A stretch of DNA of 35,384 nucleotides from a bacterium (GTDB lineage: Bacteria; Hydrothermota; UBA3073; JACQXS01), in assembly GCA_030605695.1 (NCBI GenBank), contig JAUWHX010000045.1:1-35384 (forward strand), read 5' to 3'. Below are positions 15,749 to 24,711 of this stretch, in pieces. Both the position numbers and the translations under genes were made by a program. The notes below the pieces were generated by a model. The model did not search any database. It saw only the letters and a list, made by a program, of their open reading frames with translations, and was not told the origin of the DNA. The first letter of the stretch is position 1. Each line of letters starts with the position of its first letter.

Positions 15749-16554
15749 TATCCCGCTCTCTTTTTCTTTAGGTGTTTGAAAGGGTGTGAGAGGAGGAAAA
15801 CTACTTTGAATGCATATTGCTTCAACATAGAATGTAATAACCAATCATCTACTTTTCCCAATAATTTCAAAACAACTGGAAAAACTCTGGGAGCTTTTTC
15901 AGAAATAATTGCTAAAAATGTGGTTAAGTCAAAGAACCTGAATTCTGTTTTGCCAAAATAATTTTTAAAGCCTCCTAAATCTGACATACGCAAGATATTA
16001 TTGAGAGTATTGGTAGTCCTCTCGCCTCGTTTGTACCTAATATAACGACTCAAATTGAGAATAGGATTATGTCCAAGGGTATCTATTCCCAAGAATATAC
16101 CCTTTTGCTTCAAAACACGGCACACTTCCGAAAACGCCTTATCCAAATTTAAGTATGCCATCACTCCACTACTAAAAACAATATCAAAGCTATTATCGGG
16201 GAAGCCCATTTTCTCAACATTCCCTACAATAAAGTTGCAACGATGAGACACTCTTTCTCTCTCTGCAAATATCTTGGCTACCTTAATAGCAACATCAGAG
16301 ATATCAATACCTGTGACAAAAGCACCTTTTTTTGCTATGTATATAGAGTGGACTCCTGTTCCATAACCATAATCCAGGACTTGTTTTCCAATAGATATAT
16401 TATCCAATAAATTCTCAAGAAATATGTATCCTTTTCGGAGTGAAGGTCGTGCAATTTGAGAACCATACCGCCAGTTACGAGTTTCAGGATTTTCTAATAC
16501 TTTGGATAATCTTACATTGTAATGTGTTTTCTCTATTTGAGTTCGCAATTCCAT
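15748..16554 (-). CDS. Class I SAM-dependent methyltransferase
   Basis: 268 residues. Motif I is VLDYGYGTGVHS (about 59-70), followed by VTGIDISDVAI (motif II), NVEKMGFPDNSFDIVFSSGV (motif IV) and the post-motif CRVLKQKGIFLG. The fold is standard Rossmann; the acceptor is unknown, most likely a sugar hydroxyl or amino group of the repeat unit. The C-terminal 100 residues, with hydrophobic and basic stretches, are not diagnostic. The ATG at 16554 follows the GT2 stop by four bases; a TTG at 16569 is possible. It is joined by TAATG to the sugar transferase. Confidence 0.88.
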   Translation of the reverse strand: MELRTQIEKTHYNVRLSKVLENPETRNWRYGSQIARPSLRKGYIFLENLLDNISIGKQVLDYGYGTGVHSIYIAKKGAFVTGIDISDVAIKVAKIFAERERVSHRCNFIVGNVEKMGFPDNSFDIVFSSGVMAYLNLDKAFSEVCRVLKQKGIFLGIDTLGHNPILNLSRYIRYKRGERTTNTLNNILRMSDLGGFKNYFGKTEFRFFDLTTFLAIISEKAPRVFPVVLKLLGKVDDWLLHSMLKQYAFKVVFLLSHPFKHLKKKRAG

Positions 16555-16558
16555 TAGG

Positions 16559-17617
16559 TTATTTTTCAAAGAAAATAGTTCTCAAGTTCTTCCAAAACTG
16601 CCTTGAAGTGGAAGCTTTCAATAGCCCATAAACTGAGCCCAATCCATAACCTATATGAAGTGACTTAAACATCACCGGCATAATAAATAAGTATCTTACA
16701 TCCTTTTTTTGAATAGCTATTTTCATAGAGAAATAAAAACTTGTCAACACATAAAAAGCAACTATAAATAAAAATAACCACAAGAAAATTGGGGAAAAAA
16801 AGGCAAAAACTCCTGAACCGATTAACCCGAATACAAATGCAAGTGGAATTAGATGTCTTAAGGAAACAGGCATTGTATTGGTAAATTTAAATGGATAAAT
16901 AGCCCAAAACCCATTTTTGAAATTATTCTTACAAAAAGTCAGAAAGTCAGAACGCGTATAATAATAACTTACAATATCAGGGACCAAAAGAATCCTACCC
17001 CCAGCTTTTTTAAGTCTCAGATTAAATTCCATATCTTGAGTATGAACAAGTTTCTCATTAAAGAGCCCAATTTTTTCAAAAACCTCTTTTTTGTAACAAC
17101 CTCCAAATACAGTATCAACCAATTTCGGTTTTTTGAAACCAGTTCTGAAAACAGAACCACCTACACCAAAGCGGTGGGATAGAGCAAGAACGATAGCTCT
17201 ACCAATAAAAGTATCCTCCCGGGGCATCGTTACCATTGTCCCACCTACATTATCAGCATTGTATTTATGCAAATATTTTACACATTTTGATATATAGTGT
17301 TTTTCGTAAGTAGCATGAGCGTCCATTCTTATTATAAATTCACCCTTCGCATTTTTAATGCCGATATTCAATGCAACAGGAGTAATCTCCTTTAGATTAT
17401 CCAAGAGTTTGATAAATGAGTATTGCTGTATGTATTTTCTCAAAATATCTATCGTCCCATCGTCACTCATTCCATCAACAATTAAGATTTCAAATCTATC
17501 TTTCGGATAATCATTTGCAATAATTGAATCAATACACTTGCCAATGAACTTTTCCTCATTCCTACAAGGGATTACAATAGAGACTAAACTTGAATTACTT
17601 CTTGCAAAGTTCTTCAT
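16559..17617 (-). CDS. GT2 family glycosyltransferase with C-terminal membrane segments
   Basis: 352 residues. The GT-A domain starts VSIVIPCRNEEKFIGKCIDS and contains ILIVDGMSDDGT, the metal-binding region IIRMDAHATY (near 99) and HTQDMEFNLRLKKAGG near 195. Residues about 245-340 hold three or four hydrophobic segments, so it is membrane-anchored, as in the ExoA/succinoglycan-type group. It adds one sugar to the lipid-linked repeat unit; donor and acceptor are unknown. Its start lies inside the last codons of the preceding GT4 gene (23-base overlap). Confidence 0.9.
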   Translation of the reverse strand: MKNFARSNSSLVSIVIPCRNEEKFIGKCIDSIIANDYPKDRFEILIVDGMSDDGTIDILRKYIQQYSFIKLLDNLKEITPVALNIGIKNAKGEFIIRMDAHATYEKHYISKCVKYLHKYNADNVGGTMVTMPREDTFIGRAIVLALSHRFGVGGSVFRTGFKKPKLVDTVFGGCYKKEVFEKIGLFNEKLVHTQDMEFNLRLKKAGGRILLVPDIVSYYYTRSDFLTFCKNNFKNGFWAIYPFKFTNTMPVSLRHLIPLAFVFGLIGSGVFAFFSPIFLWLFLFIVAFYVLTSFYFSMKIAIQKKDVRYLFIMPVMFKSLHIGYGLGSVYGLLKASTSRQFWKNLRTIFFEK

Positions 17618-18713
17618 AAACTTTCAATAATTTTTTGCTTTCATTTTCCCAATTGTATTTCTGTAAAATTGCTTCTTTGCCATTGGCTCCCATCTTTTGA
17701 GCTTCATCGGAATGTTCCATCAAATACTCGATTGCTTTAGCAATTTCTCTTGGTTCTAATGGATTTACACAAATCCCACATTTATTCCTTTCGATAATCT
17801 TTTTCCATAAAGGAAAATTTGAAGCAACCACTGGAATTCCGGCACACATATATTCAAAAAGTTTGTTAGGCATAGAATTGATATGGCTTAGCGTGGGATG
17901 AAAACAAACAATACCTACATCTGCTTGTGCTAAGTATTCCGTAACTTTTGTATGCTTAATATATCCGAGATATTCTACTCGCTCAAACCCTTTTAAACAT
18001 CTAACCTTTTTCTCATAGGACTTCGGAGAAAATCCCCCACATAAAATCAATTTTATATTCTTTTGAATATCAAAATACTCCATTGCTTCAACAATTTGAG
18101 TTATCCCTCTTGTTTCTGCCAGAGCACCTATATATATAGGTGCAAACATCTGATTATTTCTTTTTTTTTGAATTTCACCAAAATTTGTTAACACAGGAAA
18201 ATTTCGTATAGCTACACTTCCTTTATGAGTGATGAAATTTTTTAGAATATCATCCGTAGCCACTATAATTCTATCAAAGAACTTTGATGCGATTTTCTCA
18301 ATAAAACTCACAAGTTTTGCTACAGGTTTTCTTATTGCAACAGGAATATATGTTTTATAAAGATTTTGCTTTCCATAATCCTCGTGAACATCATAAATTA
18401 CCTTCTTTCCTAAAAGCTTCAAAATTATTCCTATCGGGATTAGTTCAGGGTCGTGGAAATGGCATATAGCTGGTTTTTCTCTCAAAGCTATATTGAATAA
18501 CATACATACTGTTTTTGTCATCCTTTCTAATCTATTCCTTGGCTCTGGCAAAGGAATAATCCTTATACCGTCCACATTTTCATTTTTATTATGTTGAGCA
18601 ATTAAAGTAACATCATAACCTGCTTTCATTAAAGTTTTTGCCTCTTTATAAAAAATCCGAGTATCAAACACAGGATGAACAGAAGTTAAAATACAAACTT
18701 TATAATTCTTCAT
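17595..18713 (-). CDS. GT4 family glycosyltransferase (second of two paralogues)
   Basis: 372 residues, GT-B fold. The N-terminal acceptor domain has TSVHPVFDTRIFYKEAKTL, HFHDPELIPIG and VIYDVHEDYGKQ. The C-terminal donor domain has IYIGALAETRGI, LILCGGFSP, and the nucleotide-sugar site MPNKLFEYMCAGIPVVASNF with its Glu. It ends QKYNWENESKKLLKVYEELCKK, nearly the same as the end of the upstream GT4, so the two are paralogues. It starts inside the last codons of that gene with GAGGA six bases before the ATG. Likely adds one sugar to the repeat unit. Confidence 0.92.
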   Translation of the reverse strand: MKNYKVCILTSVHPVFDTRIFYKEAKTLMKAGYDVTLIAQHNKNENVDGIRIIPLPEPRNRLERMTKTVCMLFNIALREKPAICHFHDPELIPIGIILKLLGKKVIYDVHEDYGKQNLYKTYIPVAIRKPVAKLVSFIEKIASKFFDRIIVATDDILKNFITHKGSVAIRNFPVLTNFGEIQKKRNNQMFAPIYIGALAETRGITQIVEAMEYFDIQKNIKLILCGGFSPKSYEKKVRCLKGFERVEYLGYIKHTKVTEYLAQADVGIVCFHPTLSHINSMPNKLFEYMCAGIPVVASNFPLWKKIIERNKCGICVNPLEPREIAKAIEYLMEHSDEAQKMGANGKEAILQKYNWENESKKLLKVYEELCKK

Positions 18714-19830
18714 AAACTTTCCTCAGAATTTTTTCTTGATTTTCCCAATTATATTTTTGAGCAGCGAATCGCGTGTTAGCTTTAAATTTCTCAAATAAAT
18801 TCCTGTTATTTATAAGCTTGTCTATTTTAGATGCAATTTCCTCAGGTGATGAAGGGTCTACAGCCAAACCACAATTATGTTCTTTTCTCACTACCCTTTC
18901 CATCTCAGGAAAATTTGAGATAATAATAGGCAATCCTGCCATTAGATACTCAAATAATTTGTTTGGTAAGCAATAATAATAACTCAAGCAAGTATTTTCT
19001 ATCAGACATAAACCAATATCTGCTGAAGCTGTATAACTTAAAACATTAGATGGAGGCACTGCAGATTTATAATATATTTTATCGGGATATTCTTCCATTT
19101 TATCTCTTATATAGTCAACTAAAGTTCCGTAACCCATAAAAACGATACAAATATTTGATTTTATAAATTTTATAGATTCAATGATATTTTCAATTCCTCT
19201 ACCTCGTGTAAGTCCTCCTTGATATAAGATAATAATCTTATCATCTGAAATACTAAATTCTTTTCTAAACTTATCATTTTTCAGACATTTAGCATATTTA
19301 GGAGTATTTAAGACAAGATATGGCTCTTTAATGTGATAAATACGAGCATATTCTTCTGCAATTGATTTACTAACAGTAATAACAGCATTAACTCTCCTTA
19401 TTAAAATTTTCTCTACCAATCTCTTTGCTTTTTTTCCCTTCTCTTTCATACCTTCTCTTTCTGTTTCAAATTCGTGAGCATCATAAACTAATTTTGCTTT
19501 TTTGTTAAATATCCTTAACAAAACCCCAATTAACAAAGGGTCTAAATCATTACAATGATAAATATCAATTTTTCTATATTGACAAAGGGATTTTAAAAAA
19601 AATTCAAAGTATTTAATTGATTGAATGACAGGATGCTTTGATAGTGAACGAGTTTTTAATTTAATTCTTTCAACTTCTATTCCTTCAATTGTTTCCTTTT
19701 CTTTTAACCCTTTTTCCCATAGGGCTGCAATTTTGACCTTGTGTCCGATGAACTTTAATGAAACTGCCTCTTTTAAGACCCTACTGTCGTTTAGAAAATT
19801 GTTCAGAACAAATAAGATTACTTTCTTGAT
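18700..19830 (-). CDS. GT4 family glycosyltransferase, apparent ATC start
   Basis: 376 residues if started at ATC (19830). From the first standard start codon, a TTG at 19536, only 278 residues remain and about 98 residues of the GT-B N-terminal domain are lost. The in-frame upstream codons read KKVILFVLNNFLNDSRVLKE, then GHKVKIAALWEKG and DIYHCNDLDP, exactly what a GT4 N-terminus should contain. AAGGAG lies eight bases before the ATC. The C-terminal domain has ILYQGGLTRGRGIENIIES, CLPNKLFEYLMAGLPIIISN and a terminus like the neighbouring paralogue. The extended form overlaps the polymerase gene by 50 bases. The enzyme call is firm; the start codon is inferred. Confidence 0.85.
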   Translation of the reverse strand: MKKVILFVLNNFLNDSRVLKEAVSLKFIGHKVKIAALWEKGLKEKETIEGIEVERIKLKTRSLSKHPVIQSIKYFEFFLKSLCQYRKIDIYHCNDLDPLLIGVLLRIFNKKAKLVYDAHEFETEREGMKEKGKKAKRLVEKILIRRVNAVITVSKSIAEEYARIYHIKEPYLVLNTPKYAKCLKNDKFRKEFSISDDKIIILYQGGLTRGRGIENIIESIKFIKSNICIVFMGYGTLVDYIRDKMEEYPDKIYYKSAVPPSNVLSYTASADIGLCLIENTCLSYYYCLPNKLFEYLMAGLPIIISNFPEMERVVRKEHNCGLAVDPSSPEEIASKIDKLINNRNLFEKFKANTRFAAQKYNWENQEKILRKVYEEL

Positions 19831-21202
19831 ATTTCACTCTCCTTTTTAAAGATGCTCTTAAAATTTGGTTGGAAAATATTATAAAAAACATTGTAAAAAT
19901 TGGAATAATTAACTTGTCCTCAAAAATAATGCCTGTAAAAGATGTGCCTGCATACTTACTAAATTGATTTATAAATATCATAAAAAGTGCTGACATCAAA
20001 ACCGTTTTTTGTTTTGACAATTTGGTTACAAAAAATATATCCACGAGTTGAATCATAAAACCAAGCAAAATCATAGAAAATATGGCTCCCAGAGTGCCAA
20101 AATTAGCCCACCACTCACCAAAAAATACAGTTGGCATACTTCCAATGATTCCATACTTCATTTGCCATGGACAAACGAAGTTTTTTATTTCCACGGTTAG
20201 TCTTCTATACTCAAAAGGAAATATATTGTGTGGATTTGGAAAGGATGCTCCCCTCAGAAAACCACCACTATGTTTTGGGACATATTCAAAATAGTGATAA
20301 AGAGCATTAACTTGCCCCAAAAATATTCTATGAATTGGAGCCGATAAAATTTTAAAAAAAGTTCTACCGTACATACCCATTATATAAATATACATTGCAA
20401 ATATTAACCCTATGCTTATCAATCCAGCTACGATAAGTAATTTTTTAGATATCTTATTTTTTTCATAAAAGTATGCGATAAATAAAATAAGGAATACTTT
20501 TATTATTGGTCCTTTTTGACAATCCAATATTGCTGTGAAAGAAACGAGCAAAAAAATTGTGTAAAAAAGTGCTCCGAAAAATTTACTGCGATTTCTTAGA
20601 AAAAAGGTTACAAGCAATAAATAAAAAGGCATTGTCCGCATTAACATATTGTAGCGATATATTTTCCCCGGGAATGCATTGCTTGACGCACTTCTTAAAA
20701 AAGCAATATCCTGCGCAGAAGCACCACGAAAAACAGCGACTATTGGAATGATGCTTAGTTTTCTTAAATACAATATCAACACTAATAAAGTAATTATTAT
20801 CAATATAAGTATAATTATTGCTATAGAAAAATCATTTTTACTCCGTTGTATTTCTATATTTTTACTTAGTAAAAGCTTTGTTTTTTCAACAGGTTTGTAT
20901 CCCGTTGTTATATTTGCCATAATCATTCCAAAAGGAATTAGAAAAAGGCCAATAGTTGTAAAATACCACATTGTCAAAAGAATATCCTTGTGTTTATACA
21001 TTCCAATTGCTAATGAATACCTGTCATACCAGACATTCAAAAAAATAGAGCCAATATAAATAAGCAAATAGAAAAACATAAAATAGCTTGAAGCAAGTGG
21101 AATTTTCAGTGGCCCTATTGCACTTATCAATAGTTTATATGAGAAAAATATTGCTATCAATGATATAAATAAAATTTCTAAACTCAAAATTCCATGTACC
21201 AT
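19781..21202 (-). CDS. O-antigen/oligosaccharide repeat-unit polymerase (Wzy-like)
   Basis: 473 residues with about twelve membrane segments and a large loop near 300-370. The segment MPTVFFGEWWANFGTLGAIF near 375 resembles the polymerase family whose members join lipid-linked repeat units in the periplasm. As with most Wzy proteins, sequence conservation is low and the call rests on topology, context and this segment. No Shine-Dalgarno sequence is evident at the ATG. The last 17 codons run past the likely start of the next gene in another frame, and their composition (CSEQFSKRQ) is unlike a family C-terminus; a small indel in the A-rich run near 19845 could have extended it. Confidence 0.82.
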   Translation of the reverse strand: MVHGILSLEILFISLIAIFFSYKLLISAIGPLKIPLASSYFMFFYLLIYIGSIFLNVWYDRYSLAIGMYKHKDILLTMWYFTTIGLFLIPFGMIMANITTGYKPVEKTKLLLSKNIEIQRSKNDFSIAIIILILIIITLLVLILYLRKLSIIPIVAVFRGASAQDIAFLRSASSNAFPGKIYRYNMLMRTMPFYLLLVTFFLRNRSKFFGALFYTIFLLVSFTAILDCQKGPIIKVFLILFIAYFYEKNKISKKLLIVAGLISIGLIFAMYIYIMGMYGRTFFKILSAPIHRIFLGQVNALYHYFEYVPKHSGGFLRGASFPNPHNIFPFEYRRLTVEIKNFVCPWQMKYGIIGSMPTVFFGEWWANFGTLGAIFSMILLGFMIQLVDIFFVTKLSKQKTVLMSALFMIFINQFSKYAGTSFTGIIFEDKLIIPIFTMFFIIFSNQILRASLKRRVKYQESNLICSEQFSKRQ

Positions 21203-21211
21203 AGTTATATC

Positions 21212-22576
21212 TTAATACTTTGTTTGGATAATTCTTTCGTAAATCTTTTTATAATTTGGGGTATCTTTCTCAAAAATACTATTATGAAATAAGATTGTAG
21301 CTTTCATAGAGTATTTTTTAGACTTATCCAAAAGTTTTTTTATATTGGTCTCTATAACGGTCTGGTCAGAGATTTTCTTTCCATATAAGCTATTGGTATC
21401 CATATACAATAAAGGCCGTTCTTTCAAATTCAATTTTTTTCTTGTTAAAATGTTAAATGCAGAGAACTCATTACCTGTTCCACATCTAAAACCCTCTTTA
21501 TCCGTATAATTACAGGTTGAATCTACTTCCATATTGCCATCATCCCAAATTTGCCAGGTATTTGGAACTTCAAACCTCATATAATGTTGCCTTCCTTCCT
21601 TCATCTGCATATTAAAGGTTTTTTCTAATAAATCTTTTTCTCTCTTCCACTGCTTAAAATTATTGTAAGTACTGTAACCTGGATGAAATCCTATAATATG
21701 CCCTCGTTTTTTAATATCCTTCATCAATTCAATAGCTTTTGTTTCATCAATTTTATAACGGCTGTCATTCGTAGTATTATCACTCATAAAATAAAAATGT
21801 GATTTTGTGCCTATTGATTCACTTTGAGACATTAACCAATCAAAAGTATCAAAAGGGTCTTTTATTTCTTCTCTGTTAATCTTTGTGTAATCATTTTTTC
21901 TGCTTACAGCTAAATTAAAATTCCTTCTCTTCAATATGTCTCCTGCCATCACTCTAAAAACCTGTCTCCAGGAATGCCACTGATATAATCTATCTACATC
22001 GTGAGTCAAGAGCAATTCAAATTTTCTCTTCTGTCGCTTTTGATTCATACCTAAAAATTTCAGCATATTCCAAAGCATTTCTACATATTCATTCACTATC
22101 GGTCTATCAAGAAAATTATTTTCATAAGCCAAACTTGCTACTGCGGGAAACCTATTATGTTCGTCTCTTGTTTTATTCACATATTCTTCCCAACGGCTAA
22201 GCATAAAAAAACTTCCAGCAAATACATCTATCCCACAAGTTATTGTATCTTTTGCTATTTTTATATTTTCATTTCCATAAATAATTGGCAAATCATCATC
22301 CATAATAAATTGATTATTTGCTCTCTGAAGTGGATGTAAAGGCAGATTCTCTTTTGATAAATATTTATCGTCTCTCAATTTTGAGAAAAAGGAATCTTTA
22401 ATAATTAGTTCTTTTTTATTTTCTAAAATAATTCTATAATCCTTTTCATCACATTCTTTGAATTCTATTTCATAGTCCAGACCTAGTAATTCATCAAAAA
22501 ATATTGAAATAATATATTTTCTCTCAGGCAAAAAACTATTAGGTATCTTGACCATAACTATCCCAGTATATTCCAC
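21212..22576 (-). CDS. Polysaccharide deacetylase family protein with long N-terminal domain
   Basis: 454 residues. The CE4-type core begins at LLLTHDVDRLYQW: the metal-binding motif includes Asp193 and Asp195, and HPGYS at 298-302 supplies the His-x-x-x-Ser half. The N-terminal 180 residues match the DUF7033-like domain found in front of such deacetylases. Probable role: N-deacetylation or similar trimming of the polysaccharide or a precursor. No signal peptide is visible, so it may act in the cytoplasm. The start is GTG at 22576 with GAGG upstream; an ATG seven codons later is an alternative. It sits between the ATP-grasp and polymerase genes. Confidence 0.87.
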   Translation of the reverse strand: MEYTGIVMVKIPNSFLPERKYIISIFFDELLGLDYEIEFKECDEKDYRIILENKKELIIKDSFFSKLRDDKYLSKENLPLHPLQRANNQFIMDDDLPIIYGNENIKIAKDTITCGIDVFAGSFFMLSRWEEYVNKTRDEHNRFPAVASLAYENNFLDRPIVNEYVEMLWNMLKFLGMNQKRQKRKFELLLTHDVDRLYQWHSWRQVFRVMAGDILKRRNFNLAVSRKNDYTKINREEIKDPFDTFDWLMSQSESIGTKSHFYFMSDNTTNDSRYKIDETKAIELMKDIKKRGHIIGFHPGYSTYNNFKQWKREKDLLEKTFNMQMKEGRQHYMRFEVPNTWQIWDDGNMEVDSTCNYTDKEGFRCGTGNEFSAFNILTRKKLNLKERPLLYMDTNSLYGKKISDQTVIETNIKKLLDKSKKYSMKATILFHNSIFEKDTPNYKKIYERIIQTKY

Positions 22577-22643
22577 TTAGCCCTCTTTCCATTACCCAAA
22601 AATAAAGTAAAAGCACGATATGTCCTTAAATTATCCAAGATAT

Positions 22644-23810
22644 TTACTTAATTAAAATATTTATTAAGTCATCTATAAATTTTCTAATTCTAAACAAAGG
22701 CATTAATAAACACGTTAAAAAATCCAACAAAAAAATTTCAATAGTATCTCTCCTTAACCAAACATCTTTATATTTGATGCCAAGAGCAGGTTTATTCTTG
22801 TAGAATTGAAATACTCCCTTACAAGACAATTTCACCCATAATCCCTGGATATATCCGGAGCTCCAAATATATCCATATTTGTTTGTTTTGTTTTGTCTGC
22901 TATTTCTTGTTAATCCCAATGCCTGATTATATAGTAAACATGGAAAATCTACCCCATTATCAATTGATAATTGTAATGGTCCCCAAAATCTAGGATTTAA
23001 TTCTATTGCATAATATTCTCCACCCTTCATTTTCAATTCAAGCATTGCAACTCCAGTCCAATTCAAGTCTTGCATCATCCTATTTATATTAATCTTTGTC
23101 TCGGTTCTTATCTTTGTAGAAAATGCTTTTATTACAGACTTTCCACAGGGCTGCTGAGCTATATTTATTTGCTCAAAATCATCAATTAAACTACCATCCT
23201 TATAAATTCCACAATAATAAACACTTGGACCATCTATAAATTCTTGCATAAAAACATTTTCGTCATTTCTATATAGTTTAACACACTTATCATATTTCCT
23301 TTGAGAGTTTACTAATATTGGGGGTATCAAGTTACCTTTTTTCGCTTTCAAAACAAACGACTTCTCATATTTTACTGGAAACTGATTTATGATTTCAGGA
23401 ACTTTTACATTGTACTTTGAAATCAGTCGTTGAAAAGAATACTTGTCTGATACTTTTATATATGTTTCATAACCGGGAGTCTCTAAAATAAACTTTTTAT
23501 CCTTCAACTCATCTTTGCCCTTTAAGATAGCTCTGAGCATAGATTCACCTGAAGGGAAAATAACAGCTCCCGGCAGGATATTTAATATCTGCTTCAAACT
23601 GCTTAAGAATTTGGAGGTATCTGCAATATCATCATAAAATACATTTCTAATCACATATTTCCTATATTTGGAATGTTCAAACCGCGACAGTTTCGTGTCT
23701 TTTTTCTTTACTATGAAAAATGGAATATTATTCCTTTTTAGAGATCTTATGGTACTTATTAATGCTCTATCATTTACTCCCTCAAAAAATAAAACAGGTT
23801 TTTTACTCAC
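22644..23810 (-). CDS. ATP-grasp family carboxylate-amine ligase-like protein
   Basis: 388 residues from the GTG at 23810, which has GGAG six bases upstream and overlaps the previous gene by eight bases. An ATG further upstream would force a 92-base overlap and an unlikely N-terminus. The protein starts VSKKPVLFFEGVNDRALIST. The ATP-grasp core includes EKSFVLKAKKG, VFMQEFIDGPSVYYCGIY and the Mg-binding segment LNWTGVAMLELKMKGGEYYA followed by IELNPRFWG. Such enzymes join an acid to an amine with ATP. In this cluster it could attach an amino acid or another acyl group to an amino sugar; the substrate is unknown. Confidence 0.88.
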   Translation of the reverse strand: MSKKPVLFFEGVNDRALISTIRSLKRNNIPFFIVKKKDTKLSRFEHSKYRKYVIRNVFYDDIADTSKFLSSLKQILNILPGAVIFPSGESMLRAILKGKDELKDKKFILETPGYETYIKVSDKYSFQRLISKYNVKVPEIINQFPVKYEKSFVLKAKKGNLIPPILVNSQRKYDKCVKLYRNDENVFMQEFIDGPSVYYCGIYKDGSLIDDFEQINIAQQPCGKSVIKAFSTKIRTETKININRMMQDLNWTGVAMLELKMKGGEYYAIELNPRFWGPLQLSIDNGVDFPCLLYNQALGLTRNSRQNKTNKYGYIWSSGYIQGLWVKLSCKGVFQFYKNKPALGIKYKDVWLRRDTIEIFLLDFLTCLLMPLFRIRKFIDDLINILIK

Positions 23811-24711
23811 TTGAATCTCCAAATTTACAGAGGAATAAAGGTCTTTGTGCAAATCTGCACGATGTAATTTCACTGGCATTAGGAAGCTCAACAATTCTCC
23901 TCACTTCGTTGCCAATCCTGCTTATAGCCTTATATATGAGGCTTTTTTTACATTTTAATACAGTATGATATCTGTTTATATCTACATTTATATACATTGC
24001 TTCTCTTTTGTTTTTCGGCACCTTTGACAATGCTCCACAAACAAAAGGTTCCCAACCAGATTTTCTTAACATATTGACCGTGAAATCAAAAATGTCCCCT
24101 TCCTTGCACAAATTCTCTGCAATTCCTCCAAGAGTATAACCTATTTGGAAAACCATTTTTCTACTTTTTCCCCCTAAGTTTCTTAAGTAATTAACAGCAT
24201 ATACTTCCCAATCGTTGATACTTTTAACATACTTTTTGTCAAAATCATATCCTGCATGGTGTAAAACATTCAAAAAAAGGATTATATCAACTTTCGGTAA
24301 ATTTTTTATATTATTAATATTTACCTGCTCTTGTATAACATCAATTCTATCTTCCCCTATATTACCCAGTTTAGCAATTAACTTAATAGCATTTGCGTGA
24401 TTTGCATATGGTTCATAAGCAATTACCTTGGAATTATACTCATTAGCTAACCTCGTGGAGAAATACCCTGCATTAGCACCAATTTCAATAACACTGCAAT
24501 CTTTAAAATCATAATTTAAAGTAAACCAAGCAAATCTTTCTCTATCTAATCTGGTTCTCTTAACCTTGCCCAGACTTTGCAAAAATTCTTTTGGTAAAAA
24601 TGGTGGTAATAGTTGATAATTTTCATGTTTGCTATCTGTATCCAGCAAGTATCTAAGTTCTTGCACTGCATCAAACATCTCTAATTTCCCATTTTCTAAT
24701 GTTATTTTCAT
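23803..24711 (-). CDS. SAM-dependent methyltransferase
   Basis: 302 residues. Motif I is SVIEIGANAGYFSTRLANEY (about 73-92), motif II is KVIAYEPYANH with the acidic residue, and IILFLNVLHHAGYDFDKKYV supplies motif IV. An N-terminal helical part of about 70 residues precedes the Rossmann fold. Possibly sugar O- or N-methylation. It starts at an ATGA overlap with the flippase, with GGAG before it, and overlaps the ATP-grasp start by eight bases, so the three genes are translationally linked. Confidence 0.87.
   Translation of the reverse strand: MKITLENGKLEMFDAVQELRYLLDTDSKHENYQLLPPFLPKEFLQSLGKVKRTRLDRERFAWFTLNYDFKDCSVIEIGANAGYFSTRLANEYNSKVIAYEPYANHANAIKLIAKLGNIGEDRIDVIQEQVNINNIKNLPKVDIILFLNVLHHAGYDFDKKYVKSINDWEVYAVNYLRNLGGKSRKMVFQIGYTLGGIAENLCKEGDIFDFTVNMLRKSGWEPFVCGALSKVPKNKREAMYINVDINRYHTVLKCKKSLIYKAISRIGNEVRRIVELPNASEITSCRFAQRPLFLCKFGDSSE

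Noticed and set aside
15749-15844. 32-residue N-terminal extension of the sugar transferase
   Set aside because: It overlaps the methyltransferase and has no similarity to the family; TAATG coupling at 15748 explains the start.
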